From assembly GCA_036245805.1 (NCBI GenBank), contig BTRK01000003.1, forward strand, positions 44,072,044 through 44,136,043: a DNA stretch of 64,000 bases. The letters are read 5' to 3'. Position numbers and translations under genes: made by a program. Source of the stretch: Pristionchus mayeri. Lineage: Eukaryota > Nematoda > Chromadorea > Rhabditida > Neodiplogasteridae. Below the pieces are notes generated by a model, which was not told the origin of the DNA, searched no databases, and worked only from the letters and a program-made list of their open reading frames with translations. Shown piece by piece: positions 53,556 to 64,000 of the stretch (positions are counted from its first letter, which is position 1; each line of letters starts with the position of its first letter).

Positions 53556-55781
53556 TAATTTCAATAATAGCGAAGAAAACCGATGCTAAGCAACGTGGTG
53601 TAACGCAGCGTGAATCTCGAAATTCCGTCTTTTCTGAATCCAGCGACCGTTTTCTCAATCAATGGCTAGAATGGCTACAGTATTTGAAATTATGGAAACT
53701 AATTTTGCAACTTGTAGACGTTTATTTAACTTAAAATCAATTGATTTCTAATTGAAAAAAGCGCCCTTTATAACCACATGGTGCCAGTTTATGGAACGCG
53801 AGACTCATGGGAACCCTTTTTTAATGTCTGAATGCCGTAGATAAAAGGGAGTGATTATAATCAGCTCTACCAACAATATTGATTCACCTAACTTCGATCG
53901 ATCCCCTTATCACAGTATCTCATCTTTCATCATATTCTCCCCTGTGATGAGTCATGGTCAATTCTCAGTATCTTACATTGCCTTTGCATCCCTCGCTTCC
54001 CTATATCTCCCATACTATCGCTTCTAGAACGCTCTCTCGGTTGCTCATTCTCAGCCTCAGTCTTTCAACATCCGTACGCTTGATTCATTTATCTTTTGTT
54101 CAAGCGCTACTAACTAATCGTTTATCAACTAGCTATTTCCCCTCACCCCCCCATATTCCTCAGTCTTTAAATATATTGTTTCTCTCTCAATCAAGCTCAT
54201 TCTCGTGGCTAACTATTCTATTGTGAATCAACTGTTCTGCCCATCCTGTCAATATCAAAATTTACAGAGTTCTACACGGTCTCGACAATACTAATCTAGC
54301 ATCAATATGACGAAAGGTACACGGTCAGTCATTGCGCAACTTTAAATTTCTTGCTCTGGCACTTCCTCCTGAACAAAAAAGAAAAATTCGTTTATTTCAG
54401 CCTCCGACCACGTCTTTCGAATATTACTGTAGGTTCATTTCTCTAAGGATTGATTCGGCCCGTGGGTTCGATTGTAGTTAGTGTATTTTAAATCCAAGGT
54501 TTTTACCACAAAAATATTCATATATAATCATTCTTTTTTTTCAGTTTCATCAATTAGGCTTGCATTTACCTAAATGTATACAAATAGTAATAATCTCATC
54601 TCCCGGAAGATCTAATCGTCTACGAGGGAAATGGAGTTAGAGCAGTGTCCGTTTGTCCATTCCAAACTGTTCTCCTGGTGTTTTGTTCAGCTTGGTTGAA
54701 GGATTAATTGTTTCTCCCCTACAAGCAGAGTTCTCTTCGACAATTAGAGTTTATTAGATGATCCTTTTCGGGAAGTCTATGTTAATACATCTCACAATAG
54801 AGCGCTATTTTTGCGAAAAAGGTTTATTTTTTTATGTGATATATAATATTTCCAGAGTCATCGAATCCAACATGTAGAGGATGTCATCAATATCATCGAT
54901 TGAATACGAATCCGATGAAATTTTCATTTGAATATTCTACGAATAGATTCCAAGTATTTTCGATAATTACAATATTATTACGATATTATCAATGCTATGT
55001 TTACACAGATACATCAGTCCAGTACTCTCTCCACTCTCTCCCTGTGGTAGGGGCGGAATGTACCGGACCGTTGGTATTAGTACATCGGAGAATGTCCATT
55101 CTAGTGATGCCAAAACGGCGCGCGCTCTCCTCGTTTCGCATCTTCTCTCGCTCTGTCCGACCGGTGAGAGAGCGTGTGAAACGAGGAGAGCGCGCGCCGT
55201 TTTGCCATCATTAGTCCATTCATTGATGCGTTTGCGACCATGTTTCTCCCTCGATAAAACCGCGACTCTACCTTATGCCGGATTTACATCACACCGGAAT
55301 GAACTGAGTGGAAGAAATTGGAAATGCCGCCAAATGTACATAAACTTTCAGAAAACGAGTATAGCCATGTGGCGAACATTGAAACTGCTTCTAAGGAACG
55401 TAACTTTTCGCGACTGAGGTCACTACCAATATACGTAGACGTGTACTGCTGTATTGTCACAGATTCTAGCCGTGACTATCCGCATCCTCAGTATTGAAAT
55501 TTTCAGTGGTGCTTTAGGGGAATAAGCAAAAGCGGTTTTATTAAGATAGAAATGAAATTACAACAGCCAAACAATGTATCGAATACCGAATCTATTAAAG
55601 CAGAAATACGTCATGGATTGATCCAATGGCTGATGAAGAGCGTGATATATATATATGCCGGATAAAATGTGGTATGCGTGTATAAATGCATGAATTACTG
55701 ATTATGAATTACATAGCAATTACAAAGCAAAGCATGTGTTTTCCATTACATAATTTATCTTGATGATCCCTGTCTGCTCAG
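53556..55781. other. Intergenic, no gene seen
   Basis: 53930-54230 is CT-rich and open on the plus strand but compositionally simple. One MITE at 55102-55213. Short frames at 54900-55420 run through that MITE and are not genes. Confidence 0.5.
55102..55213. mobile_element. hAT-type MITE with perfect 8-bp duplication
   Basis: TAGTGATGCCAAAACGGCGC to its complement ending CATCATTA, flanked by GTCCATTC at 55094-55101 and 55214-55221. Same family as 19934-20046. Confidence 0.92.
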
Positions 55782-57018
55782 TAGAGTTCGAAATCCAACA
55801 CTACCCGACACCACGGGTACCCGCGAATGAAGAATGAGAGGGAGAAATATCTCGGGTAATTCGTGCAAAATGATCGATTACCCGAGATAGTGAACGTGCA
55901 TTGTCGCGTTAATGTGCGATTTTGCCTATTCTTTGCCATTTTGTTGAGATCGTGAGATCATTTTCCCATCATTTCGACTGATCTCGCTCTCGCCTAACGG
56001 TTGCTCGCGATCATTATGGGCGGATCGTCCGTTTGTTGCCTTCTAGATACGTTTTGCTTTGCTGAATTTGTTCAACTCTTTAACGATTTTGATTTCCTCT
56101 AATCTTAATCAGTTTCCTAGGCATTCCTATTTCGTTAAGAAGTCGGCTAATGACGTATTGGGCTGGATGAAAGACAAAGCGGCAACGACCAAAGCGGAAA
56201 CAGAGCATAATGCGCTTGGGAGACCTGTTTGCAAGTTGGGACTACCGTATTCAATAATTACTAAATTACGACCATCACCTACCATAACCAGTTCCTTGGG
56301 TCAGATTAAGTTCCTTGGGTCATTTTTTTAAAAGTTGGAATGGGCGAACTTTTTCGGATCGGGCGAGGCCTCACGAGCCTTTACAACGTTTTAGGCAGGC
56401 TCTCACCAGTTGCCCCGCGAACTACGTAGAAGGTCGCTAGTTTTCTGTAAATAATTTTAGAAAAATGATCTGGTTACGGTAGGTGATGGTGGTACTCTAG
56501 TAATACGATACTTCCGACTTGTAGATAGGTCGCGTAACATGTTCTCGACTAGCTGAGAAAAAGGCTTTGAGTTGTGGTTTGAGGTACGAGGTAAGCGGAC
56601 AAAATAAAGCATGCACGCAACACCACTATTATATCTAGGTTATCATTCGACTTCAATGAAGCTATAATGAAGATTTCGACGTAATAGGGCTCTGATAGCT
56701 TCACCTATGAGTAAAAAAGCTTTTAGCAAAGTTATGTCTGAGGTGGTTACACCCATTAGACTATAACCCCCTATTTATTTTTTTTAGGAAATGAGCCTAA
56801 AGAGGTAATAAGTATGTCATGTACATTGCTAGTGGACTTTGTGTTGCTGCTAAACATTCAAATTCATCAGAGATAGCGAACTTTTGCCAATTTTCTTCGT
56901 CGACTATCTCGGGTAATTGATCGATTTCTGAGAGAGTTCTCGGGTAATTTCATTCGTCGTTCACCGCTCGCGGGTAGCGGTCCAATGCCGAATTACCCGC
57001 CCCGAATTGCGCACTCTA
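55782..57018. mobile_element. 1.24 kb hAT-like element, non-autonomous
   Basis: Starts TAGAGTTCGAAATCC, ends TTGCGCACTCTA, with perfect 8-bp duplication CTGCTCAG (55774-55781 and 57019-57026). Near both ends are palindromic CTCGGGTAATT/ATTACCCGAG blocks. A 90-codon frame at 56059-56331 has no hAT transposase motif I can recognise. A 149-bp derivative is at 4941-5089. Confidence 0.88.
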
Positions 57019-57129
57019 CTGCTCAGGCGAACGCAAGTAGTACAGTCACTCCACAGACACTTCTGAACGGAATAATTTTTCAAAAATTGTTAAATTTCAG
57101 GTGAAAATTATACCAAAAATTACACTTAC

Positions 57130-60100
57130 CATGACATGCTTTAGATCTTTCGAAATATCGGCATCATTTCCTTTTAATGCCTTGAACATCCTTCTCAGAA
57201 TTTTGAAGATGTCAGGATGAACCTAAATGAGCAATGCCATACCAATCTCACAAGGGAAGAGAGATCGTAAGTTTATGGTGGGTAATAACGAGATATAGCG
57301 CGGTGGAAGATGAAAAAAATTTGTAGAGCTGCCATTCATTTCCTCGTTTAAAGGCGACTGTGAACGCCGGGGAACAGTATAGTTTGAATCGGGACAGCAT
57401 GTTGACATTGAAAATGTGCATATTTCAATTTCGCAGTTTTTTTAGTACGGGGGTTGGAGCACAGAAGTTCTTGTCTGTGTCGACCCCATTGTATCATGCA
57501 GCTGCAGTAGGCTGCTGCAAAGTTGAGACGTAGGGCATTTTGAAATTTTCACCTGTAAAAGTGGTGATATTTTCCCTCAAAATTATTTATATGATCTAAT
57601 GAACGATTTTCGCACATGTTGTTCATTTTTCACTTTTGCGACCGTTGCAGCAGACGCATGGTGGACCAGTTTTAATTTTCCACTCGAGCACTGATTTTTG
57701 CGGCTATACAAACTTTGTCATTTTGTAAAGCTTAAAGGAGTGCTCCGGGGAACAAATGCTAGAGAGTCCCACCACGAAAATTCTGCGCTCGCAATGGGAA
57801 ACTGTAGCGATTTTGCCCCTAGAATGAGCTGAAACGTATGTAGTACGAGTGAAACATAAACGAACCAGGCGCTACCCTGCGCTTTCAATGAACTTTGCGC
57901 GTATGTAAATCGCTTCAGAGGCCTCTGTGGAACTTTGGACAAAGTGATTTCTGATCGGGTTAGTGGTCTCTACTATATCCACACTGTCACCATGGGTGAC
58001 TGAACATTCCCCGGAGCACCCCTTTAAAATTCTGCACATACCACATTTTTGGTACTTTTATCTCTGTGGTTTTGACACATTTCCAAGCCGGCGAAAACCT
58101 CACAACGGGCTGCACGGTTGGGGTTCGAACTATCGATTTTTTGAACTCAGCTCTACTGCAGGTTGTCCTGGCAGCTCGTTGTGATGTTTTCGCGGGCTTG
58201 GGAATGCGCCAAGACCACAGAGATAAAATAACCAAGAGCTTCAAGCTCTACAAACTATTAAAGTTTGGAGAGCCGCAAAAAAATAGTGCTCGAGTGGGGC
58301 AGTACTCGAGTAAAAACTACCGCTATGCGTCTGCTGCATCAGTCGCAAAAAGTGAGAAATTAACAACATGTGCCAAAATCGTTCATTAGATCATACAAAC
58401 TCTTGGCGGACAAATATCACCACTTTTATTGGTGAAAACTTCTTTAAACGATGCCCCACGTCTCAACGTCTACAAAGTACTAAATGGAAACATAATAAAC
58501 AAGATTTCCGAAAATTCGAATGTCAACTGAAAATGCCGATTTGTCCCGATTCACTCGTGAGAGGCCTGATATACTCAACTAAAACAGCTCCGAAAAATAT
58601 GATGCATGAGCGTACCAGCTTAATATGAGCGGCCACCTCGTACTGAAACATGTAATGAGTCGCAAAGCGGTCTTCGCCGGAGCAGCTAACACAAGCTCGA
58701 GCACCTGCAAGCAATTGGCCACTAAATTTTTTAAAAAAATATTTAAAATATTAATATGCGATTTTCTCTTAGTCTTTTCAATATTCTTAGTGAATTTGCA
58801 TAAAGATGAAATGCACTACCGCTAGAAATATTGTATTACAACAATTCCTCCAAAATCACCTTGATTCTTTGAGCCAAATTTGACGCAGAGATGCTTCTGG
58901 AGCGGTGGCGCTGTGCTCATTGCTTTATTCGTCTCGAAGTAGACATTCGGATGTATCTGCAGGTCTTGAAAATTAGTTTTGTCATATCTTTTCATTATTT
59001 ATTAAGAACATATGCATAGAAGATGGCAAAATATGCGAAACCTCGATATATTTATTATTATTATTTTCAATTATTTTCGGAATACTTCTTGATTATTTTA
59101 CTCACCTGGAGCATGTGCTTGCATCGATGACACTTTTCTCCAGGACTTGTAATCTTTCCGTCTGGGCACCCCAGATAACAAAATGCGTTAGCGGTGCCAT
59201 TTGTGCGAATCGCTTAATTACATCGATTTCTCACATTCATCGATTTTTTTCAACAAAGTTCTTGCTGATTCGAAAGTCATACCAACGTCGAAGTTGAAAT
59301 CGCCATTCGCAGAGAGTACAGCCAGAACTTGTGACCAGATCTGCGAATAGGACATGCAATTATCTATCTAATGTTTGCTTTTCTAAAAAAATGCATGACC
59401 GATCAATGAATGAACGAGCTCGACGAAAGGAATTAATTGGAATTATTCGTGCGTGCTCGACGAGAGTAACATTCGAATGTATAATTATTGATTCTTTCGA
59501 GAGGCTCTCTATTCTCGTTTAGCAGTCTAGTGACGTGATGATTCCATGAAGTTTGAAGTATGATTGGTGGACTCACAATAGAGTTCGAGAAACGCTACCG
59601 CGCTATCTTTATTATACATACTCTCTAGACCGGTCGAGCGGCGAGAGAGTGCAGAACATGAACAGAGCGCGGTATCGTCTCTTGTTTTCTAACTAACAAG
59701 CGCTGCCACTTCTTCCTTGTCGTCCTGAAGCAACTTGAAGAAGTATAGACTTAGGCGGAAGAATTTGGCAGCAAGTACAGCCTGAAAATGACATATGGTA
59801 AATGGAAACGTAGGAAATGATGAGGGCGCATGCCGATTTGACAACCGCATTTTAACGCTTCACCTGAGCATCGGAATTGGTTGCTTGGAGAGCGGGTTTT
59901 ATCTTGCCTTTCTCGTCCTTAGCTTCTATTTTGTCTCGACGGCGCTGCGAAAAATAGAATCAACATTTGTATCGATTTTGTTTCGGCACTTTTTTTCCAC
60001 CCAAATTCGCAATTTTAGGCCACGAACCCTATGCATAGGTGGGGAATGAAACTCAAGATAGCCTAGGCATAGGATCTAAACAGTATGGTATAGTGGAGAG

Positions 60101-60530
60101 CATACTAGTAACAATGCAACAACTCTCAAGTTCCTACTTCGGCTCTCCAGCAAATGGAGTTCCGTTGCTCATTTGTCCGCCCCGCGTTTAAACGCGTACC
60201 TTAACTACTCGGATCAGTCTCGTCTTCGTGCCTCCAAAAAGGCCCAGTATCTGATTCTGCTGCGCCTCGTGCAGCTTTAGCAGCAATTCGTGTAGATCCT
60301 CCCTTTTGCACATCTGCTCACTCTAAAATAATTGTTTTTTATATTAAAATATTTTGTGCCGACTCATTCATATTGCCACAATAATATGGGTCACAAGATA
60401 TGCATATTTTAACGAGCTTATTCCAAGCAAGCCGTCGGAAATACCGCACCTCTTTCATCGCTATGGTTATCTTCATAGCCAGATTGTCGTCTCCAACGTG
60501 CTCGACTCGTTGATCTTTACATCCGACATC
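57130..60530 (-). CDS. Unrecognised multi-exon gene with cysteine clusters, ends not found
   Basis: Nine exons read 5' to 3': 60530-60450, 60322-60200, 59944-59864, 59781-59698, 59340-59283, 59212-59106, 58956-58860, 58704-58616 and 57222-57130. They join in phase for 271 codons with no stop. The first half is charged and helical (CKREDLHELLLKLHEAQQNQ, then KFFRLSLYFFKLLQDDKEE). The second half has paired cysteines (FCYLGCPDGK, EKCHRCKH) resembling a zinc-binding ribbon, then CVSCSGED, and ends in another helical exon (DIFKILRRMFKALKG). No signal peptide was seen because the 5' end is not found; 3' exons are also missing. Introns hold a Mutator-type arm, a hAT MITE and a 0.95 kb foldback. The first acceptor (TTTAAAG) is weak. 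I do not recognise the family. Confidence 0.7.
57525..58480. mobile_element. 0.95 kb foldback in an intron
   Basis: Outer arms (TTGAGACGTAGGGCATTTTG near 57521 and its relative near 58470) and an inner pair (CTCTGTGGTTTTGACACATT near 58060, complement near 58220) make a two-level inverted repeat. CTCCGGGGAACA and TTCCCCGGAGCACC also face each other (57735, 58008). It lies between the last two exons of the gene at 57130-60530. Confidence 0.8.
59579..59691. mobile_element. hAT-type MITE at a 5' splice site
   Basis: TAGAGTTCGAGAAACGCTAC to its complement ending TTTTCTA; flanks ACTCACAA (59571-59578) and ACTAACAA (59692-59699) are an 8-bp duplication with one change. On the gene strand the nearer copy reads TTGTTAGT and contains the donor GT of the exon ending at 59698; the farther copy TTGTGAGT contains a second, better donor. 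Confidence 0.88.
60082..60187. mobile_element. Solo terminus of the GGGGGGCGGAC foldback family
   Basis: GTATGGTATAGTGGAGAGCA to CATTTGTCCGCCCCGCG, complementary to one arm of the element at 46525-47040. It lies about 13 bases beyond an exon donor of the gene at 57130-60530. Confidence 0.7.
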
Positions 60531-61569
60531 CTTTAAATTGTATGTTGCATTGACTGCCAACAATCAAGCACTGCATTTTCGTGAATTAGATATATTGATG
60601 TTAGTTTTTTTACAGTAGCGGGCAAAATTGTATCACATTGGTGTTTTTCGAACATAACTTGTCCGATGTTCATGAAATTTCATAAGCACCCATTTTTTAT
60701 GATAACCATATATTCGATTGACTGAGAAGTTAGTGTACTGTAGGTCACTGAGAAATCGATATTTCGCGTAAAATCTGTTTTTTTCGGTAAAAATATATGC
60801 CAAAAATCTAGAAATGAATTTATCAAAGTGTAAATTAGCACGTTCGAACGAGCATCTGTCGGGCTTTCGAATGGCCATATGTATAACACGCGTATCACGA
60901 GTCAGTGGAGGAAAAAACCACCCCTCGGGAACAATTTCCAACTTTTATTTTTTGTTTGCCTTGATATTATAGTGGTAGCATACACTAGATCCAACTTCTT
61001 GAAAAATCTAGGTCACAGGTCCCAGAGCCGCCATTTAGGAATTTTCCGGTTTTACAACCGGCCCTACTTATGTCAGCTTCCAGATGTGCTACAGAGTTGG
61101 CAGTGGGCTCAAAATGAGCGGAAAATTATTTTGAACAACTTTTATGTTGAAAGTGAAACCGTTGGACTTCAATTTCAGATAATATGAATGAAAACCTGAA
61201 ATTACGATTACAAATGAAATCATAGCATCTCGGTGAGTAGCAAACCCAGTAAATTTTATTGAAGATTATGGAAGTTTAACTCTATACGCATATAGAAAAA
61301 AATAGTAATCGGCGGTTTCAGGGTGGACCCTTTCCGCAGTATAGCTCCGAATGTCGAAAAAAATGATATGCCAAATATTGAAAAATTCTCATCTCGCAGA
61401 TTTATCATTCCGTTCGATCAGTTCAATCATTTCCTTACATTTCTTAATCAAAGAAGTTAGATGACGTTGAAAGAGCACGCAAATTACTCACTTCAAAAAA
61501 TTCGATTTTCATGAGCATCCAGCTCGGGATTTACCCAGCTGTGGGACTGAATTCAAATTGTAATCAACA
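60531..61569. mobile_element. Fragments of two foldback families
   Basis: 60615-60884 (CAGTAGCGGGCAAAATTGTA, ATCACTGG-like end) is one arm of a family not otherwise complete here. 60885-61330 (GTATCACGAGTCAGTGGAGG, GGTCCCAGAGCCGCC) is one arm of the family at 26954-28598. No exon was identified. Confidence 0.65.
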
Positions 61570-63405
61570 GTGGAACCGAGCAATTCCACCTACAGGCCGT
61601 ACAGCGAAAAATACAGTTCTGATTTTAATATGCTCCTAGGAGTAACTTTTCACGCAGAGTTCGAAAATCGACCGTACGAAGCCGTATCTCTTACCCATCA
61701 TTTCGTGTGTCGCGCTGAACCTGGGTGGTCGGTTTTTTTAATTTTTTGAACGGCTCATCCAAACTTCCTAAATGTATAGTAATTCTGAAAGATCTCGACG
61801 AGATAAGCATTTTTACTGTTGGAAGTGATAAGCTAGCTCATCTGTGGAAAAAGTTACGGTAATTTGAAAAATACAAATTTCTGCCCTGAAAAATTCTTTC
61901 AACGTGTGTCATTTTAATCACCATTATTAGATTCCTCGTGAAAAGTTACCCTAGGAGCCAACTTTTGGTGAAAAAATTCGTGCTTGAATCACAGAAGAGG
62001 AAAGGTAGTGATTTTTTTGCAAATATGTCTATTTTTAAGACGATCCATTGTGAACTCCGATTAAGTCTAGTCAGTTTATAGCTACACTTTAATAGGGGAA
62101 ACATATAACGTACAAAAAACGGACATTATCTCAATTCGAAGAAATCGATTTTTATCATCTCGATTTTTCTCATATTTAGGCACATGCTACTTTTACTTAA
62201 CGGTAGGAATTCCCAATTTTCTGGAAAAATCTAGTAGAACGGACAACATATGTCAAAAAAGTTTTAGCTTAGGGTCGCCACCAATCCGGAAGGTAGGTAT
62301 ATTTTTGCTTGAAAATGCAAAATTGTGAGTGTCAGAAAAGAACGAAAACAAAATTTTAGCGTCATTTTGTGAGAATCGATTAGATTTTACTTGTATACAC
62401 CTTCCCCCAACTAAATTCCTCAAGCGTTATGCATTACAGCGGTAAATTAGCAGTTTTGGAAGAAAAAAATAATTTTCAGGTGTCCAAAAAGTCATTTTTA
62501 TAAGATTGAATATATGCTCCATTTTGCAAGTGCATAATACTTGGCCTAAGTTGAAGAAGTTGAATAATGTACAAAATTATCCGATTGCCCTCGTAACTTC
62601 CATATTATCATGTGAAACATATTTTTTTACGAGCGCGATATTGCATTTTCAAGCAACAATACACCTACCTTCCGGATGGATGAGGACCCTAAGCTCAACC
62701 TTTTCTGACACATGTTGGTCCATTCTACTAGATTTGCCCAAAACAATTGGAATTTGGATCGTAAAGGAAAATTAGCATGTGCCTAAATATGAGAAAAATC
62801 GAGATGATAAAAATCGATTTTTTCGAATTGAGATAATGTCCGTTTTTTGTACGTTATATGTTTTCCCTATCAAAGTGCAGCTATAAACTGGCTAGACTTA
62901 ATCGGAGTTCACAGTGGATCGTCTCAAAAATAGACATATTTGCAAAAAAATCACTACCTTTCCTCTTCTGTGATTCAGGAGACCCCTTTGAAGCACGATT
63001 TTTTTTACCAAAAGTTGGTTTTTAGGGTAACTTTTCACGAGAAATCTAATAATGCTGATTAAAATGACACACATTGAAACACTTTTTCATGGCTGAAATT
63101 TTTATTATTCTAATTACCCTAACTTTTTCCACAGATGAGCTAGCTTTTCACTTCCAACAGTAAAAATGCTTATCTCGTCGAGATCTTTCAGAATTACTAT
63201 AAATTTATGAAGTTTGGATGAGCCGTTCAAAAAATACAAAAACCGACCACCCAGGTTCAGCGCGACACACGAAATGAGGGGTAAGAGATACGGCTTCCTA
63301 AGGTCGATTTTCGAACTCTACGTGAAAAGTTACCCCTAGGGGCATCTTAACATCAGAACTTTATTTTTCGCTGTACGGCCTCTGGTCAGTTCTCTCAGAT
63401 AGTCA
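61570..63405. mobile_element. 1.8 kb foldback element
   Basis: Arms of about 850-900 bases inverted around 62490, about 90% alike by eye: ACAGGCCGTACAGCGAAAAA near 61591 against its complement near 63365, and CATTTTTACTGTTGGAAGTG at 61809 against its complement near 63150. A single related arm is inside the composite at 51613-53555. A frame at 62506-62775 runs through the left-right junction and is not a gene. Confidence 0.88.
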
Positions 63406-64000
63406 CTCATATAGTCAACTATGATATAGGAATACTAGTGGGGGAGGGGATTGATGAATGAGAGCAAAGGTAGGAAAGTCAGAGAGTAGGGGAGAGAGGG
63501 AGCGAATAGTTCGCTGAGAACGAACTATTCGAGCCCCCTGGCAGAGGGTCTCGCTCGAGCGAATAGAGAGAGAAAGAGGGGGGGGGGAAGAGGGTGCGAA
63601 TACCGACTATTCGTATTCGTACCGGCAACCCTAACGCATCGTATTTTGCCCATTTGGGCTCACTATTTCACTCCAATCTTTCGAACCCGTGAACGAAATT
63701 GGCTGCAAACACAGATTCTGAATCCTCTCGTTAAGCCGGTTCTGTTGATGTATGTCTCGCAATTTACTTTTGCCAATGCGGAAAGTTGTATTTTTAAAAA
63801 TAATTTTAATAATTCATGAAAAATGAAATAGATAGGCGTGATCAGCATCAAATTCTACCCCGGGAACCCTAGTCGCGTAAAAGTAGCACTGCCGAGAGGT
63901 CAGATACTTGAAAAAAACGTGATTTCAACGTGAAGCCGTCTGGAGCCAACGAAGGTTCCAGGAGCAAAACAAATATGCCTATCGTGTTCAGCACACTCGA
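63406..64000. other. Window end, no gene seen
   Basis: A purine tract (63440-63600) with GCGAATAGTTCGCTGAGAAC-type short palindromes, ending at CGTACCGGCAACCCTA, which resembles the terminus of the CTGGCAATACG MITE family. No exon supported. Confidence 0.4.

Noticed and set aside
53954..54226. A 90-codon CT-rich plus-strand frame with a Leu/Ser-rich product
   Set aside because: Simple composition, no conserved motif, no splice signals.
54900..55417. Frames of 104 and 141 codons
   Set aside because: They run through a hAT MITE with a perfect duplication (55102-55213) and have no splice or family support.
62506..62775. An 89-codon frame
   Set aside because: It lies within the centre of the 1.8 kb foldback.
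1..64000. CRISPR arrays, bacterial operons, riboswitches
   Set aside because: The palindromic repeats are transposon hairpins and the genes are spliced; nothing prokaryotic is present.

Overview
This is eukaryotic DNA, and the style is that of a free-living nematode. Exons are short and joined by GT-AG introns with TTTCAG-type acceptors, some start codons sit directly behind such an acceptor (as expected for spliced-leader addition), and one gene is a nematode Str-type chemoreceptor. I cannot name the species; a rhabditid or diplogastrid worm is an inference. Positions 47527-48026 are a 500-base run of N, a scaffold gap.

Layout. 0.1-17 kb is a repeat-rich zone built from copies of one small secreted-protein gene (family Q). 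The best copy runs 9750-11254 (+), with broken or partial copies at 3.7, 12.4, 17.9 and 25.6 kb. An almost intact mariner transposon (2100-3337) sits in one copy of the promoter repeat. 18.1-25.3 kb (-) is a long multi-exon gene (P1) for a secreted, cysteine-rich protein made of about three related modules. Its paralogue P2 lies at 41.5-46.4 kb (-). A 1.37 kb foldback element has landed inside an exon of P1. Between them are a catalytically dead S1 serine-protease homologue (29778-33963, +), a 370-residue Str-type 7TM receptor (36490-38618, +), a 79-residue small protein (39387-40017, -) and a small membrane protein (40754-41147, -). 48734-51369 (+) is a second S1 protease with an intact triad but an apparent frameshift at its activation site. 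57130-60530 (-) is a nine-exon stretch of an unrecognised Cys-containing gene whose exons join in phase for 271 codons.

The rest is dominated by small DNA transposons. There are many hairpin MITEs with 8-bp target duplications (hAT type), a second 90-bp hairpin family also with 8-bp duplications, TTAA-flanked MITEs, mariner-derived elements, a probable Mutator-type foldback with a 9-bp duplication, and several 0.9-1.8 kb foldbacks. Several MITEs lie exactly at splice sites, where the duplicated target keeps the splice signal. Nothing suggests an operon or shared pathway; the shared theme is secreted, membrane and protease genes that are duplicating and decaying.

Exon models come from reading splice sites, phase and paralogue similarity by eye. 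No transcript or database evidence was available.
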